This document shows positions 1 to 6,505 of a DNA stretch of 7,569 bases, one piece after another; the stretch's first letter is position 1; each line of letters starts with the position of its first letter. The notes under the pieces were generated by a model. That model searched no databases. It was given only the letters and a program-made list of their open reading frames with translations, and had not been told where the DNA came from. The DNA is taken from assembly GCA_003557965.1 (NCBI GenBank), contig PWND01000055.1:1-7569 (forward strand). Reading direction: 5' to 3'. Source of the stretch: Bacteroidales bacterium. Lineage in GTDB: Bacteria > Bacteroidota > Bacteroidia > Bacteroidales > UBA7960. The position numbers were made by a program, and so were the translations under genes.

Positions 1-356
1 CCGCTTGCAATTCTAACACCCGGCAAACCCTCCTCTGTGGCAGGATGCCCCTGCAAACGAGAATCTATCTTTCTGAAAGTGGCCAGTTCTTTTACATCAA
101 AATAACCTGATCGTGCAAGTACACTATACCACACTGCAGATAAATGGCCATTGGATAAAAAGAAAACATCTTCATCTTTTCCATCCATATTAAACTCCTT
201 CGGGTTATGTTTTAAAATTTTAAAATACAAAGCCGTAAACAAATCTGCACAGCCAAGTGCAGCACCGGGGTGCCCTGATTGAACAGCATGTATCATTCTA
301 AGTATGTCGCGCCTGACCTGGGTGGCAATTTTTTTTAACTCTTCTACTTGTGTCAT
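1..356 (-). CDS. Transketolase, N-terminal subunit (partial, 3' end outside window)
   Basis: This is the first 118 residues of a thiamine-diphosphate enzyme of the pentose phosphate pathway, which moves two-carbon ketol units between sugar phosphates in the cytoplasm. The reading starts at the ATG at 356-354 and stays open to the window edge. Visible landmarks are VQSGHPGAALGC (His29), FFLSNGHLSAVWYSVLARSGYF (His71) and LQGHP (His104), followed by GLPGVRIAS, where the family normally continues into a GSLGQG stretch. These three histidines correspond to the conserved substrate/cofactor histidines of yeast transketolase (H30, H69, H103). The sequence style, with the short MTQVEELKKIATQVRRDI start and the MDGKDEDVFFLSNGH stretch, fits the split bacterial form in which about 280 residues form a separate N-terminal subunit; that the gene is split is inferred, since its end is not seen. 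The usual SGHPGG is SGHPGA here. It is transcribed away from ychF. Confidence 0.93.
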   Translation of the reverse strand, partial: MTQVEELKKIATQVRRDILRMIHAVQSGHPGAALGCADLFTALYFKILKHNPKEFNMDGKDEDVFFLSNGHLSAVWYSVLARSGYFDVKELATFRKIDSRLQGHPATEEGLPGVRIAS

Positions 357-379
357 AATAATTTGTAATATTAATTAAT

Positions 380-414
380 TTTGACAAAAATAATAAAATA
401 TCACATCTGTCAAA
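380..414. repeat. 7-bp inverted repeat overlapping the transketolase promoter
   Basis: TTTGACA at 380-386 is matched by its perfect reverse complement TGTCAAA at 408-414. The centres of the arms are 28 bases apart. The right arm contains the -33 element and the left arm overlaps the edge of the -7 box. It may be an operator for a dimeric regulator, or chance similarity arising from the promoter elements themselves in AT-rich DNA. Confidence 0.3.
385..414 (-). promoter_or_regulatory. Promoter of the transketolase gene
   Basis: On the minus strand a -33 TTTG (414-411) and a -7 TATTTTTG (392-385) are separated by 18 bases. This fits the Bacteroidota sigma-ABfr type TTTG...TAnnTTTG. Transcription would begin near 378, leaving a leader of roughly 20 bases before the ATG at 356. 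This is the best-formed promoter in the window. Confidence 0.7.
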
Positions 415-508
415 CTAATTATAATAACACTTTATAAGGCTTACATTGTGAACTCTAAGATAAATGACCTAAGCGTTATTAAAATCTCTAACTGAAAAGA
501 TTTCTTTG

Positions 509-516
509 TAAATTTG
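509..516 (+). promoter_or_regulatory. -7 promoter box for ychF
   Basis: TAAATTTG is an exact match to the Bacteroidota -7 consensus TAnnTTTG. It is followed by GCGCC and then an A/T stretch, placing the transcription start near 522 and giving a leader of about 15 bases. No convincing TTTG is present 18-21 bases upstream, so the -33 element is weak or absent. Confidence 0.55.
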
Positions 517-537
517 CGCCTTAAAAAATTATATGTA

Positions 538-1620
538 ATGGCATTAAATTGTGGAATTATAGGCCTGTCAGGTACAGGAAAAACTACTTTATTTAACTGT
601 ATTTCGAAAAGCAGAATAGATGAAAGTGCAGCCAAAACACCGCACTTAGGGCAAATAGATGTACCCGATTACAGGCTTGATTTTCTCGCAAGCGTGGCGA
701 ATCCTGCAAAAATCGTTTATACAACAGTAGAGATTGTTGATATTCCGGGGTTAGTCAAAGGTGCAGGACAAGTTAAGGGTGGTAATAAATTCCTGGCAGA
801 GATACGGCAAACTGATGCAATTATTCATGTTTTAAGATGCTTTGATAGTGACATAGTGCCTCATATTGAAGGTAGTGTTGACCCTGTAAGAGATAAGGAA
901 ATCATAGACCTTGAACTTATTGCTAAAGACCTGGAAACACTGGAAAAGAAGATGCAAAAAGCAGAAAAACTGGTTAAGGTTGGTGACAAAGAAGCTAAGC
1001 ATGAATTAAGCATATTAAATATGATAAAAGACCACTTAGAAAGTGGCGAACCTGCAAGAACAATTGAAATAAACGATACAAACAGAAAGTATATTGATGA
1101 TTGCTTCTTCTTATCAATTAAACCCGTACTTTATATTTGCAATGTTGATGAAAAGTCTGCTGTTAAAGGAAATAGTTACAGCAAAAAGTTTGAAGAATCA
1201 CTAAAAGGAGAAAAAGCTCACACATTAGTAATAGCAGCACAAGCAGAAGCGGAAATTGCTGAACTGGATAACCCGCAAGACAGAAAAGAATTTTTAAGTG
1301 ATATTGGAATTAGTGAACCGGGAGTAAATAAACTTATCAGGGCTGCTTATGACTTATTAAACTTAAAAACTTTTTTTACAATGGGCACAAAAGAAGCCAG
1401 GGCATGGACAATAAAGGAAGGCATGACTGCCCCACAAGCAGCAGGGGTTATTCACAGCGACCTTGAAAGAGGTTTTATCAGGGCTGAAGTTATGAAGTAT
1501 AACGATTTGAAAAAACTGGGCTCTGAGCAAGCTGTTAAAAATGCAGGTAAATATTATATTGAAGGGAAAAATTATGTTGTTCAGGATGGAGACATTTTAA
1601 ACATTAGGTTTAATGTGTAG
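538..1620 (+). CDS. ychF: YchF/OLA1-family P-loop ATPase, divergent nucleotide-binding site
   Basis: A 360-residue member of the YchF/OLA1 branch of the Obg-like translation-factor NTPases, which bind ribosomes and in characterised members hydrolyse ATP rather than GTP. The frame is open upstream to a TTG at 514, but that lies inside the -7 box, so the ATG at 538 (MALNCGIIGL) is the start; it also matches the usual family start and length. In order: P-loop GLSGTGKTTLFN (residues 9-20), G3-like DIPGLVKG (68-75), HVLRCF (97-102), a conserved His109 aligning with the catalytic His114 of E. coli YchF, a helical coiled-coil segment around 120-165, the G4 motif NVDE, and the C-terminal TGS-like domain with RAWTIKEGMTAPQAAGVIHSD and a final DGDILNIRFNV. 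The usual P-loop GLPNVGKS is replaced, and the NFPFCTIEPN switch-I segment is missing, leaving a slightly shorter region. It may be a specialised paralog, with a standard YchF elsewhere in the genome. Confidence 0.88.
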   Translation: MALNCGIIGLSGTGKTTLFNCISKSRIDESAAKTPHLGQIDVPDYRLDFLASVANPAKIVYTTVEIVDIPGLVKGAGQVKGGNKFLAEIRQTDAIIHVLRCFDSDIVPHIEGSVDPVRDKEIIDLELIAKDLETLEKKMQKAEKLVKVGDKEAKHELSILNMIKDHLESGEPARTIEINDTNRKYIDDCFFLSIKPVLYICNVDEKSAVKGNSYSKKFEESLKGEKAHTLVIAAQAEAEIAELDNPQDRKEFLSDIGISEPGVNKLIRAAYDLLNLKTFFTMGTKEARAWTIKEGMTAPQAAGVIHSDLERGFIRAEVMKYNDLKKLGSEQAVKNAGKYYIEGKNYVVQDGDILNIRFNV

Positions 1621-1687
1621 TTGTAAATGTCATGCAGCATTCAGTATAATACACTATTTCATTTTCTTCATTTATTAAAAAGTAATT

Positions 1688-2086
1688 ATGACAAAAAACA
1701 TAAAATTAACACGCACAATAAAAGCCACGCCTGAAGAAGTATATACTGCTTTAACAAACCCGTTCACAATTGAATTGTGGAGTGGAGATCCTGCCGAAAT
1801 GACTACTGAACCAGGTTCAGAATTTTCCATTTTAGATGGTAACATCTCAGGAAAAAACCTGGAATTTAAGCAAAACGAATTGATTAAACAGCTCTGGTAT
1901 TTTGGAGAAGAAACAGAAAATTCTATCGTAACTATCAACTTAAACCCGGAAAAAAACCATACAAAAATAATTATTGAGCATACAAACATTCCTGTTGAAG
2001 CATACGAAAACATGCTTGAAGGGTGGAAAAAATATTATCTGGGTGCTATAAAAACCTTTTTTGAGCTTAAAGATCCCGAGGATTAA
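1688..2086 (+). CDS. SRPBCC-fold protein, AHSA1 (Aha1 C-terminal-like) family
   Basis: A 132-residue single-domain protein with no signal peptide or membrane segment, so probably cytoplasmic. It opens with a beta strand (IKLTRTI) and the family-typical KATPEEVYTALTNP helix region. It continues through FSILDGNISGKNLEF and IKQLWYFGE, and ends with a strand (TKIIIEHTNIP) and the characteristic ENMLEGWKKYYLGAIKTFFE C-terminal helix. This order matches the helix-grip START/SRPBCC domain of Activator of Hsp90 ATPase homologs. The fold makes a hydrophobic ligand pocket; the ligand cannot be told from sequence, and an Hsp90 role should not be assumed for bacterial members. It follows ychF by 67 bases on the same strand, with no clear terminator and only poor promoter matches in the gap, so it may share the ychF transcript. 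It ends convergently with glgB. Confidence 0.85.
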   Translation: MTKNIKLTRTIKATPEEVYTALTNPFTIELWSGDPAEMTTEPGSEFSILDGNISGKNLEFKQNELIKQLWYFGEETENSIVTINLNPEKNHTKIIIEHTNIPVEAYENMLEGWKKYYLGAIKTFFELKDPED

Positions 2087-2097
2087 ACTACACAAAT

Positions 2098-2122
2098 AAA
2101 AAAGTATTCATTATACTTTTTT
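2098..2122. terminator. Convergent A/T-rich hairpin shared by the SRPBCC gene and glgB
   Basis: AAAAAAGTAT (2098-2107) pairs perfectly with ATACTTTTTT (2113-2122) around the 5-base loop TCATT. Read on either strand the hairpin ends in a run of six U. The stem has only one G-C pair, so it is weak alone. It overlaps the stop codon (2113-2111) and last codons of glgB on the minus strand and lies just after the SRPBCC stop on the plus strand. Position between convergent genes supports a terminator role. Confidence 0.55.
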
Positions 2123-4111
2123 AAGCGCTATGGCTGTAAGAGCAGGTATATAAAGCTTTACTCCATGTTCTTTACTGCCTTTGCCTAAGGGTAAACTCAC
2201 AAACTCAACAGTTTCATCAACTCTTTCAAATCCACCAAAATCCTTGTGGTCAGTATTCAAAACTATTTTATACTTGCCAGCAGGGACATTAACCAAATAA
2301 TCAGTATAAGACCTGAAAGGGCTAAAGTTAAATATAAATATCAATGGTTGTCTTGAAAAAGCCAATACCTGGTCATCAATATTTTGCACAAGGGCATTTG
2401 GAAAATCTTTAGCGATTACATTATATTCTTTCATGCAATTCAGCATAGCTTTATCAAAGCTGCACAAATACTTGTACTTCAATTCAGGATTGTCTTTCAG
2501 GCTCCACTGCCTTCTGGCGTAGTGATATGACCAATTATTATGTTGTCCCGGAAAGTCAATCCATTCGGGGTGCCCAAATTCATTTCCCATAAAGTTGAGA
2601 TATCCGTTTCCGGCTGTTGCAATAGTGATAAGCCTAATCATTTTATGCAGAGCTATTCCGTTGTCAACCACAATATTGGGTTTATCAACGCTCATGTCAA
2701 AATACATCTCCTTATCCATTAGCCAGAAAATGATAGTTTTATCCCCTACCAAAGCTTGGTCGTGTGATTCAGCATAGTGTACGGTTTTTTCATCCATTCT
2801 TTTATTTGACAAGTTATAAAACATGTCGCCCACGTGCCAAAACTCCACTTTTCTTTCTTTGATAGTTTTAATCCAAAAATCCGGTATTCCCATAGCTAAC
2901 CTAAAGTCGAACCCAATTCCTCCCTGCCTGTGAGGTGTGGCCAGTCCCGGCATTCCGCTCATCTCTTCAGCTATGCTTATTGCCGCAGGGTTTACCTCTT
3001 TAATTAATTTGTTTGCAAGAATTAAGTACGAAATGGCATCTTCATCCTGATCGCTATTAAAGTACTGTTCGTAGCTTGTAAAGGCTGTTCCTAAACCATG
3101 ATCATAATACAGCATACTTGTTACCCCATCAAACCGGAATCCATCAAACTTATATTCTTCAAGCCAATATTTACAATTAGACAGCAGAAAATGTAAAACC
3201 TGGTTCTTTCCATAATCAAAGCATTTGCTATCCCATGCCGGATGTTCTCCCCTATCACCATCATGAAAAAACTGGTAGCTTGTACCATCATATTTTGATA
3301 TTCCCTCAACTTCATTTTTAACAGCATGCGAGTGCACAATATCCATAATCACACTTATCCCTAAACCGTGAGCTTCATCTATAAGTCTTTTGAGGCAGTC
3401 AGGTGTGCCAAAACGGCTGCTGGCAGCAAAGAAACTACTAACATGGTATCCAAATGAACCATAGTAAGGATGTTCCTGAACAGCCATCAACTGAATAGTA
3501 TTATACCCGGCATCTTTTATATAAGGCAAAACATTTTTCCTGAATTCATCCCAACTTGCTACTTTATATTCTTCAGTAGCCATTCCAGCGTGAGCTTCGT
3601 AAATGTATGGGACAAAATCCTTTTCAACCGCAGGTACAGGGTTTTTCCATTCATATTTAGAAGGAGGATCATACACCTGGGCATTAAAAATATATGTTTC
3701 AGTATCCTGAACTACACGCCATGCCCACGCGGGGATACGTTCTCCTTCACCTCCATTCCACTTTAGATAGAGCTTGTAAAGGCTTAAATGCTTTAAGTAT
3801 TTATGTGGCAACTCAATACTCCAGTTCCCATCACCAATATGATTAAAAGCAAACTTCTCTTCAGGCTGCCAGTTATTAAACTCCCCAAGCAGGTACATAT
3901 TTGTTGCATTGGGTGCCCACTCACGGATAATCCAGGTTTTTTCCTTCTTGTGAATACCATAAAAGTGATGCCCATTGGCAAAATCAACTAATTTGCCGGT
4001 TTTACCCACAAGCTGCTTCTCTTTCTCATAAGCAATTCGCAACCGGCGGTTAATTGTATCTGCAAAAGGCATTAAATACTGGTCTTTCTGGACAAAAAGC
4101 GGAATTATCAT
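2111..4111 (-). CDS. glgB: 1,4-alpha-glucan (glycogen) branching enzyme, GH13
   Basis: A 666-residue cytoplasmic enzyme that cuts alpha-1,4 glucan chains and rejoins them through alpha-1,6 links in glycogen synthesis. The N-terminal part (about 48-140) is a CBM48 glycan-binding domain with IIREWAPNATNMYLLGEFNNW. The GH13 barrel follows, with region I DIVHSH (Asp257), region II GFRFDGVTSM (nucleophile Asp328), region III IAEEMSG (acid/base Glu382) and region IV AESHDQ (Asp451). An all-beta C-terminal domain ends at LKKV. The length and the motifs YEAHAGM, GFRFDGVTSMLY and GNEFGHPEWIDFP fit the eukaryote-like GH13_8 group, common in Bacteroidota, rather than the classical bacterial GlgB. The ATG at 4111 fits the family start (residues IIPLFVQKDQYLMPFADTI align with the conserved N-terminal helix). 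All catalytic residues are present. No other glycogen gene is visible, so it appears to be a single-gene transcript. Confidence 0.95.
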   Translation of the reverse strand: MIIPLFVQKDQYLMPFADTINRRLRIAYEKEKQLVGKTGKLVDFANGHHFYGIHKKEKTWIIREWAPNATNMYLLGEFNNWQPEEKFAFNHIGDGNWSIELPHKYLKHLSLYKLYLKWNGGEGERIPAWAWRVVQDTETYIFNAQVYDPPSKYEWKNPVPAVEKDFVPYIYEAHAGMATEEYKVASWDEFRKNVLPYIKDAGYNTIQLMAVQEHPYYGSFGYHVSSFFAASSRFGTPDCLKRLIDEAHGLGISVIMDIVHSHAVKNEVEGISKYDGTSYQFFHDGDRGEHPAWDSKCFDYGKNQVLHFLLSNCKYWLEEYKFDGFRFDGVTSMLYYDHGLGTAFTSYEQYFNSDQDEDAISYLILANKLIKEVNPAAISIAEEMSGMPGLATPHRQGGIGFDFRLAMGIPDFWIKTIKERKVEFWHVGDMFYNLSNKRMDEKTVHYAESHDQALVGDKTIIFWLMDKEMYFDMSVDKPNIVVDNGIALHKMIRLITIATAGNGYLNFMGNEFGHPEWIDFPGQHNNWSYHYARRQWSLKDNPELKYKYLCSFDKAMLNCMKEYNVIAKDFPNALVQNIDDQVLAFSRQPLIFIFNFSPFRSYTDYLVNVPAGKYKIVLNTDHKDFGGFERVDETVEFVSLPLGKGSKEHGVKLYIPALTAIALKKV

Positions 4112-4202
4112 ATAAAAAATTTTTTAGTTATGAGTTTAAAATTAAAATAAAAAAACAGATAAACGATAATTATTTTAAAAATTATGATACAGCAAATCTC
4201 AA

Positions 4203-4210
4203 CAAATTTA
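4203..4210 (-). promoter_or_regulatory. Candidate -7 box for glgB
   Basis: On the minus strand this reads TAAATTTG, an exact TAnnTTTG match. A TTTC lies 18 bases upstream (4232-4229), one base off the -33 TTTG. Transcription from here would give a leader of about 85 bases before the glgB ATG. The 220-base gap 4112-4331 holds this box and the rpsP promoter; I see no gene or stable RNA in it. Confidence 0.4.
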
Positions 4211-4259
4211 CAATGCAACCGCAAGTGCGAAATTCAAACCAAATCTTTTTTCTAAAAAG

Positions 4260-4291
4260 TTTTTGTATATCAAAAAAAAGTAAGATATTTG
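4260..4291 (+). promoter_or_regulatory. Promoter of the rpsP-rimM-trmN6 operon
   Basis: A -33 TTTTTG (4260-4265) is followed after 18 bases by GATATTTG (4284-4291), which differs from TAnnTTTG in one base. The 18-base spacing equals that of the transketolase promoter. The start site would be near 4298, about 34 bases before the rpsP ATG. No Shine-Dalgarno sequence precedes that ATG, only an A/T-rich stretch, as is usual in Bacteroidota. Confidence 0.55.
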
Positions 4292-4331
4292 CACCCCTGA
4301 AAATCAAATGTTTTATTAAAATTTAAATTAA

Positions 4332-5138
4332 ATGCCAACAAGAATTAGATTACAAAGAAGAGGTAAAAAGAAACAGCCTTTTTACCATTTAGTAGTAGCT
4401 GACGGTCGTGCACCTCGTGATGGCAAATATATTGAAAAGCTTGGCACGTATAACCCAATGACCAATCCTGCTACAATTAAAATTGACTTTGACCGCTCAC
4501 TTCATTGGTTGCAGGTTGGAGCAAGCCCTTCTGAAACAGCAAGGTCTATTTTATCTCATAAGGGTGTTTTATTAAAAGACCACCTTTTAAGAGGTGTAAA
4601 AAAAGGAGCCTTAACTGAAGAGCAAGCTGAAGAAAAATTTCAGTCATGGATAAAGGAAAAGGAAGAAAGGCTTCAGCAAGAGATAAAGGATAATGAGCTT
4701 TCAAACAAAGATAAAGAGAAAAAGCGCCTGGAAAATGAGAGAAAAGTAAATGAGGCACGCGCTGAAGAATTGGCTAAGAAACAGGCCGCAAAAAATCTAA
4801 AAGAAGAGGAAAAAGCAGCCGAAGCTAAAGAGGGTGAATCAGAAGTAAGCGCTGATGCTTCAGAATCTGAACCTGCTGAAACAAAAGCAGAAGAGAAAGT
4901 AGAAGAAAAAGCTGAAGAGCCAAAATCTGAAGAGAAAGAAGAGAAGACAGAAGAACCAAAAGCTGAAGAGAAAGAAGAGAAAGTAGAAGAGCCAAAAGCT
5001 GAAGAGAAAGAAAAGAAAGAAGAGAAAGCAGAAGAACCAAAGGCTGAAGAGAAAGAAGAGAAGACAGAAGAACCAAAGGCTGAAAAAGCAGAAGAACAGA
5101 AAAAAGAAGAAAAGCCGGAAGAAAAGAAAGAAGAATAG
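4332..5138 (+). CDS. rpsP: 30S ribosomal protein S16 with long repetitive C-terminal tail
   Basis: S16 binds 16S rRNA early in small-subunit assembly. The first ~85 residues are the complete S16 domain: MPTRIRLQRRGKKKQPFYHL, VADGRAPRDGKYIEKLGTYNP, then FDRSLHWLQVGASPSETARSIL and the KGVLLKDHLL stretch. Residues about 95-170 are a charged, probably helical extension (ENERKVNEARAEELAKK) that resembles the one usual in Bacteroidota S16, which brings family members there to roughly 180 residues. Beyond it this protein carries a further ~85 residues made almost only of Glu, Lys, Ala and Pro, with 12-residue repeats from residue 195, reaching 268 in total. The tail is expected to be disordered and mixed-charge; its role is unknown. 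The gene opens an operon with rimM (34-base gap) and trmN6. The identity is secure; only the tail is unusual. Confidence 0.97.
   Translation: MPTRIRLQRRGKKKQPFYHLVVADGRAPRDGKYIEKLGTYNPMTNPATIKIDFDRSLHWLQVGASPSETARSILSHKGVLLKDHLLRGVKKGALTEEQAEEKFQSWIKEKEERLQQEIKDNELSNKDKEKKRLENERKVNEARAEELAKKQAAKNLKEEEKAAEAKEGESEVSADASESEPAETKAEEKVEEKAEEPKSEEKEEKTEEPKAEEKEEKVEEPKAEEKEKKEEKAEEPKAEEKEEKTEEPKAEKAEEQKKEEKPEEKKEE
4914..5066 (+). repeat. Tandem 36-bp coding repeats in the S16 tail
   Basis: Four in-frame copies encode EEPKxEEKEEKx: 4914-4949 (residues 195-206), 4950-4985 (207-218), 4986-5030 (219-233, with a 3-codon insertion) and 5031-5066 (234-245). A degenerate partial copy starts at 5067. Copies differ at only a few bases; for example copies 1 and 4 both end with the same codons for KEEKT. 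Nucleotide-level similarity indicates recent tandem duplication rather than only composition bias. Confidence 0.85.
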
Positions 5139-5153
5139 CATTTCTGCATAGCC

Positions 5154-5167
5154 ATTGCTAAAGCAAT
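5154..5167 (+). other. Small hairpin between rpsP and rimM
   Basis: ATTGC (5154-5158) and GCAAT (5163-5167) can pair around a 4-base loop, ending 5 bases before the rimM ATG. It is too short and lacks a T run, so it is not a terminator. It could slightly shape rimM initiation or protect an mRNA end, or be chance. Confidence 0.2.
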
Positions 5168-5172
5168 AAATT

Positions 5173-5727
5173 ATGGATATTAACAATTGTTTTTTGCTTG
5201 GTTATGTTTCAAAGCATTTAGGTTTTAAAGGCGAAGTAGTATTGTACATTGATGCCGACGAACCTGAAAGATATTTAGAAATGGAGTCAGTGCTTATTAA
5301 AAAAGCAAATACACTGATTCCATTTTTTATTGAAAAAATCCAACCCCATTCCAGGAGCAAACAGTTTATTGTTAAATTTAACGATATTGATAATACTGAA
5401 CAGGCTGAAATATTAATTGGCTGTGAGGTTTATCTGCCTCTTGAGTCATTGCCAAAACTAGAAGGAAAGCAATTTTACTTTCATGAGGTAATTGGATTCT
5501 CATTGTATGATATTAATAAAGGTATGATTGGAAAAATCAATGACGTTATTGACGTTTCCAGTAATCCGATTTTCCAGGTATATTCAGGGAAAACTGAAAT
5601 TCTGCTACCTGTGAATGATAGTTTTATAGACTCAGTTGACAGGACTGGGAAAAAAATCATTTATAAGGCTCCGGAAGGCTTGATTGATATGTATCTTGAC
5701 GACAACACGCCTGAAACAGATGATTAG
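5173..5727 (+). CDS. rimM: 16S rRNA processing/ribosome maturation factor RimM
   Basis: A 184-residue cytoplasmic assembly factor that helps 30S subunits mature, in E. coli by acting on the 16S 3' domain and S19. The N-terminal RimM barrel starts with NCFLLGYVSKHLGFKGEVVL (the family's G-x-hG-x-GE signature) and runs to about residue 95. The PRC-barrel domain follows, with GKQFYFHEVIGFSLYDINKGMIGKINDVIDV, NPIFQV and EILLPVNDSFI, ending at IIYKAPEGLIDMYL. Length is normal. It sits directly after rpsP, the same order as in E. coli (rpsP-rimM), and overlaps trmN6 by 8 bases, suggesting translational coupling. The start at 5173 gives the standard N-terminus. Confidence 0.95.
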   Translation: MDINNCFLLGYVSKHLGFKGEVVLYIDADEPERYLEMESVLIKKANTLIPFFIEKIQPHSRSKQFIVKFNDIDNTEQAEILIGCEVYLPLESLPKLEGKQFYFHEVIGFSLYDINKGMIGKINDVIDVSSNPIFQVYSGKTEILLPVNDSFIDSVDRTGKKIIYKAPEGLIDMYLDDNTPETDD

Positions 5728-6448
5728 CAAAGGTAATCACAAAAAACACATTTTTCGCTTTAAACAGTTTTCATTAACCGATGATAATTGTGGAATGAAA
5801 ATAGGTACTGACGGAGTACTGCTTGGCGCAATTGCAGCAAATGAAAAGTGTAATAATGTATTGGATATCGGCACCGGTTCAGGCCTTATTGCTTTAATGA
5901 TTGCACAGAAACAACCGGCAGAAATCGAATGCATTGAAATAGACCCATTAGCTTACAATGATGCATTATTTAATATAGACAACAGTCCCTGGACAGAAAG
6001 AATCAAACTATATAAAACCCCATTCCAGGAGTTTTACAGAAATACGAAGAAAAAGTATGGCCTTATTGTTTGTAACCCACCATATTTTCATAATAGTAAA
6101 GAATCACCAAATGCAAACAGGCATATTGCAAGACACTCTGACAAACTGCCTTTAACAGATTTGCTTGAGGGGGTAAGTAAAATTTTGTCAAATGATGGAA
6201 AGTTTTTGATAATTATTCCTGCTTTACAATATCAAAATGTTAATAACTTTCTATTAAAAAAAAATAACTTATTCACAAATACAAAGATTTTAATAAGGCC
6301 CACTCCGTCCAAAGACTTTCACAGGGTAATTCTATCTGTTTCAAAACAAAAATCTGAGATTAATGAAGATTTTATAACTATTGAAAATGGGCAAAGACAC
6401 ATATATTCAAGGGAATATCAAAATCTTATAAAAGACTACTTGCTATAA
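5720..6448 (+). CDS. trmN6: tRNA1(Val) (adenine-37-N6)-methyltransferase TrmN6
   Basis: A 242-residue SAM-dependent methyltransferase of the YfiC/TrmN6 group, which in E. coli makes m6A at position 37 of tRNA-Val. The N-terminal signature FRFKQFSLTDDNCGMKIGTDGVLLGA (residues 12-37) is followed by SAM motif I VLDIGTGSGLIAL (47-59), the acidic loop ECIEIDPLA (70-78) and the catalytic NPPY (119-122) in LIVCNPPYFHNS. The end, IYSREYQNLIKDYLL, is also typical. The frame is open to an ATG at 5684, but the ATG at 5720 gives the normal family N-terminus and overlaps the rimM stop by 8 bases, so it is preferred. Its place after rimM is where E. coli has trmD. Substrate is inferred from the family; related enzymes act on other RNA adenines. 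Confidence 0.9.
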   Translation: MISKGNHKKHIFRFKQFSLTDDNCGMKIGTDGVLLGAIAANEKCNNVLDIGTGSGLIALMIAQKQPAEIECIEIDPLAYNDALFNIDNSPWTERIKLYKTPFQEFYRNTKKKYGLIVCNPPYFHNSKESPNANRHIARHSDKLPLTDLLEGVSKILSNDGKFLIIIPALQYQNVNNFLLKKNNLFTNTKILIRPTPSKDFHRVILSVSKQKSEINEDFITIENGQRHIYSREYQNLIKDYLL

Positions 6449-6485
6449 AAAAAGAGCTATGCATTTTTTTGCACAGCTCTTTTTT
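6448..6485. terminator. Bidirectional intrinsic terminator between trmN6 and the small lipoprotein gene
   Basis: AAAAAAGAGCT (6448-6458) pairs perfectly with AGCTCTTTTTT (6475-6485). Three more inner pairs (TGC 6460-6462 with GCA 6471-6473) follow after one mismatch, around an 8-base loop (A plus seven T). The arms supply U tracts in both directions. It begins on the last base of the trmN6 stop codon and lies 20 bases past the stop of the minus-strand gene, so it can end both transcripts. Confidence 0.85.
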
Positions 6486-6505
6486 CTAAGCAGAAAAAGC
6501 GATTA

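Noticed and set aside
1621..1687. Possible promoter or terminator between ychF and the SRPBCC gene
   Set aside because: No stable stem with a T run and no acceptable TAnnTTTG box could be found.
1675..2013. Minus-strand open frame opposite the SRPBCC gene
   Set aside because: The plus-strand frame has a clear family match across its full length; the reverse frame has no recognisable domain.
3470..3766. Plus-strand open frames inside glgB
   Set aside because: glgB is intact with all catalytic motifs across this stretch; these frames are shadows.
4114..4125. Perfect A6T6 palindrome just before the glgB ATG
   Set aside because: It has no loop and is expected by chance in such AT-rich DNA; it may bend DNA but I cannot support a function.
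4166..4185. ATAATT/AATTAT inverted repeat in the glgB-rpsP gap
   Set aside because: Arms are only six A/T bases, which is likely by chance in this composition.
4054..4326. Open frame spanning the start of glgB and the rpsP upstream region
   Set aside because: It is Lys/Asn/Phe-rich as expected from translated AT-rich spacer, covers both promoters, and has no domain.
4673..5155. Long Ser/Phe-rich open frames on the minus strand opposite the S16 tail
   Set aside because: They are the reverse complement of the GAA/GAG/AAA repeats, which contain no stop in several frames; the composition is an artefact and there is no promoter or signal supporting a gene.
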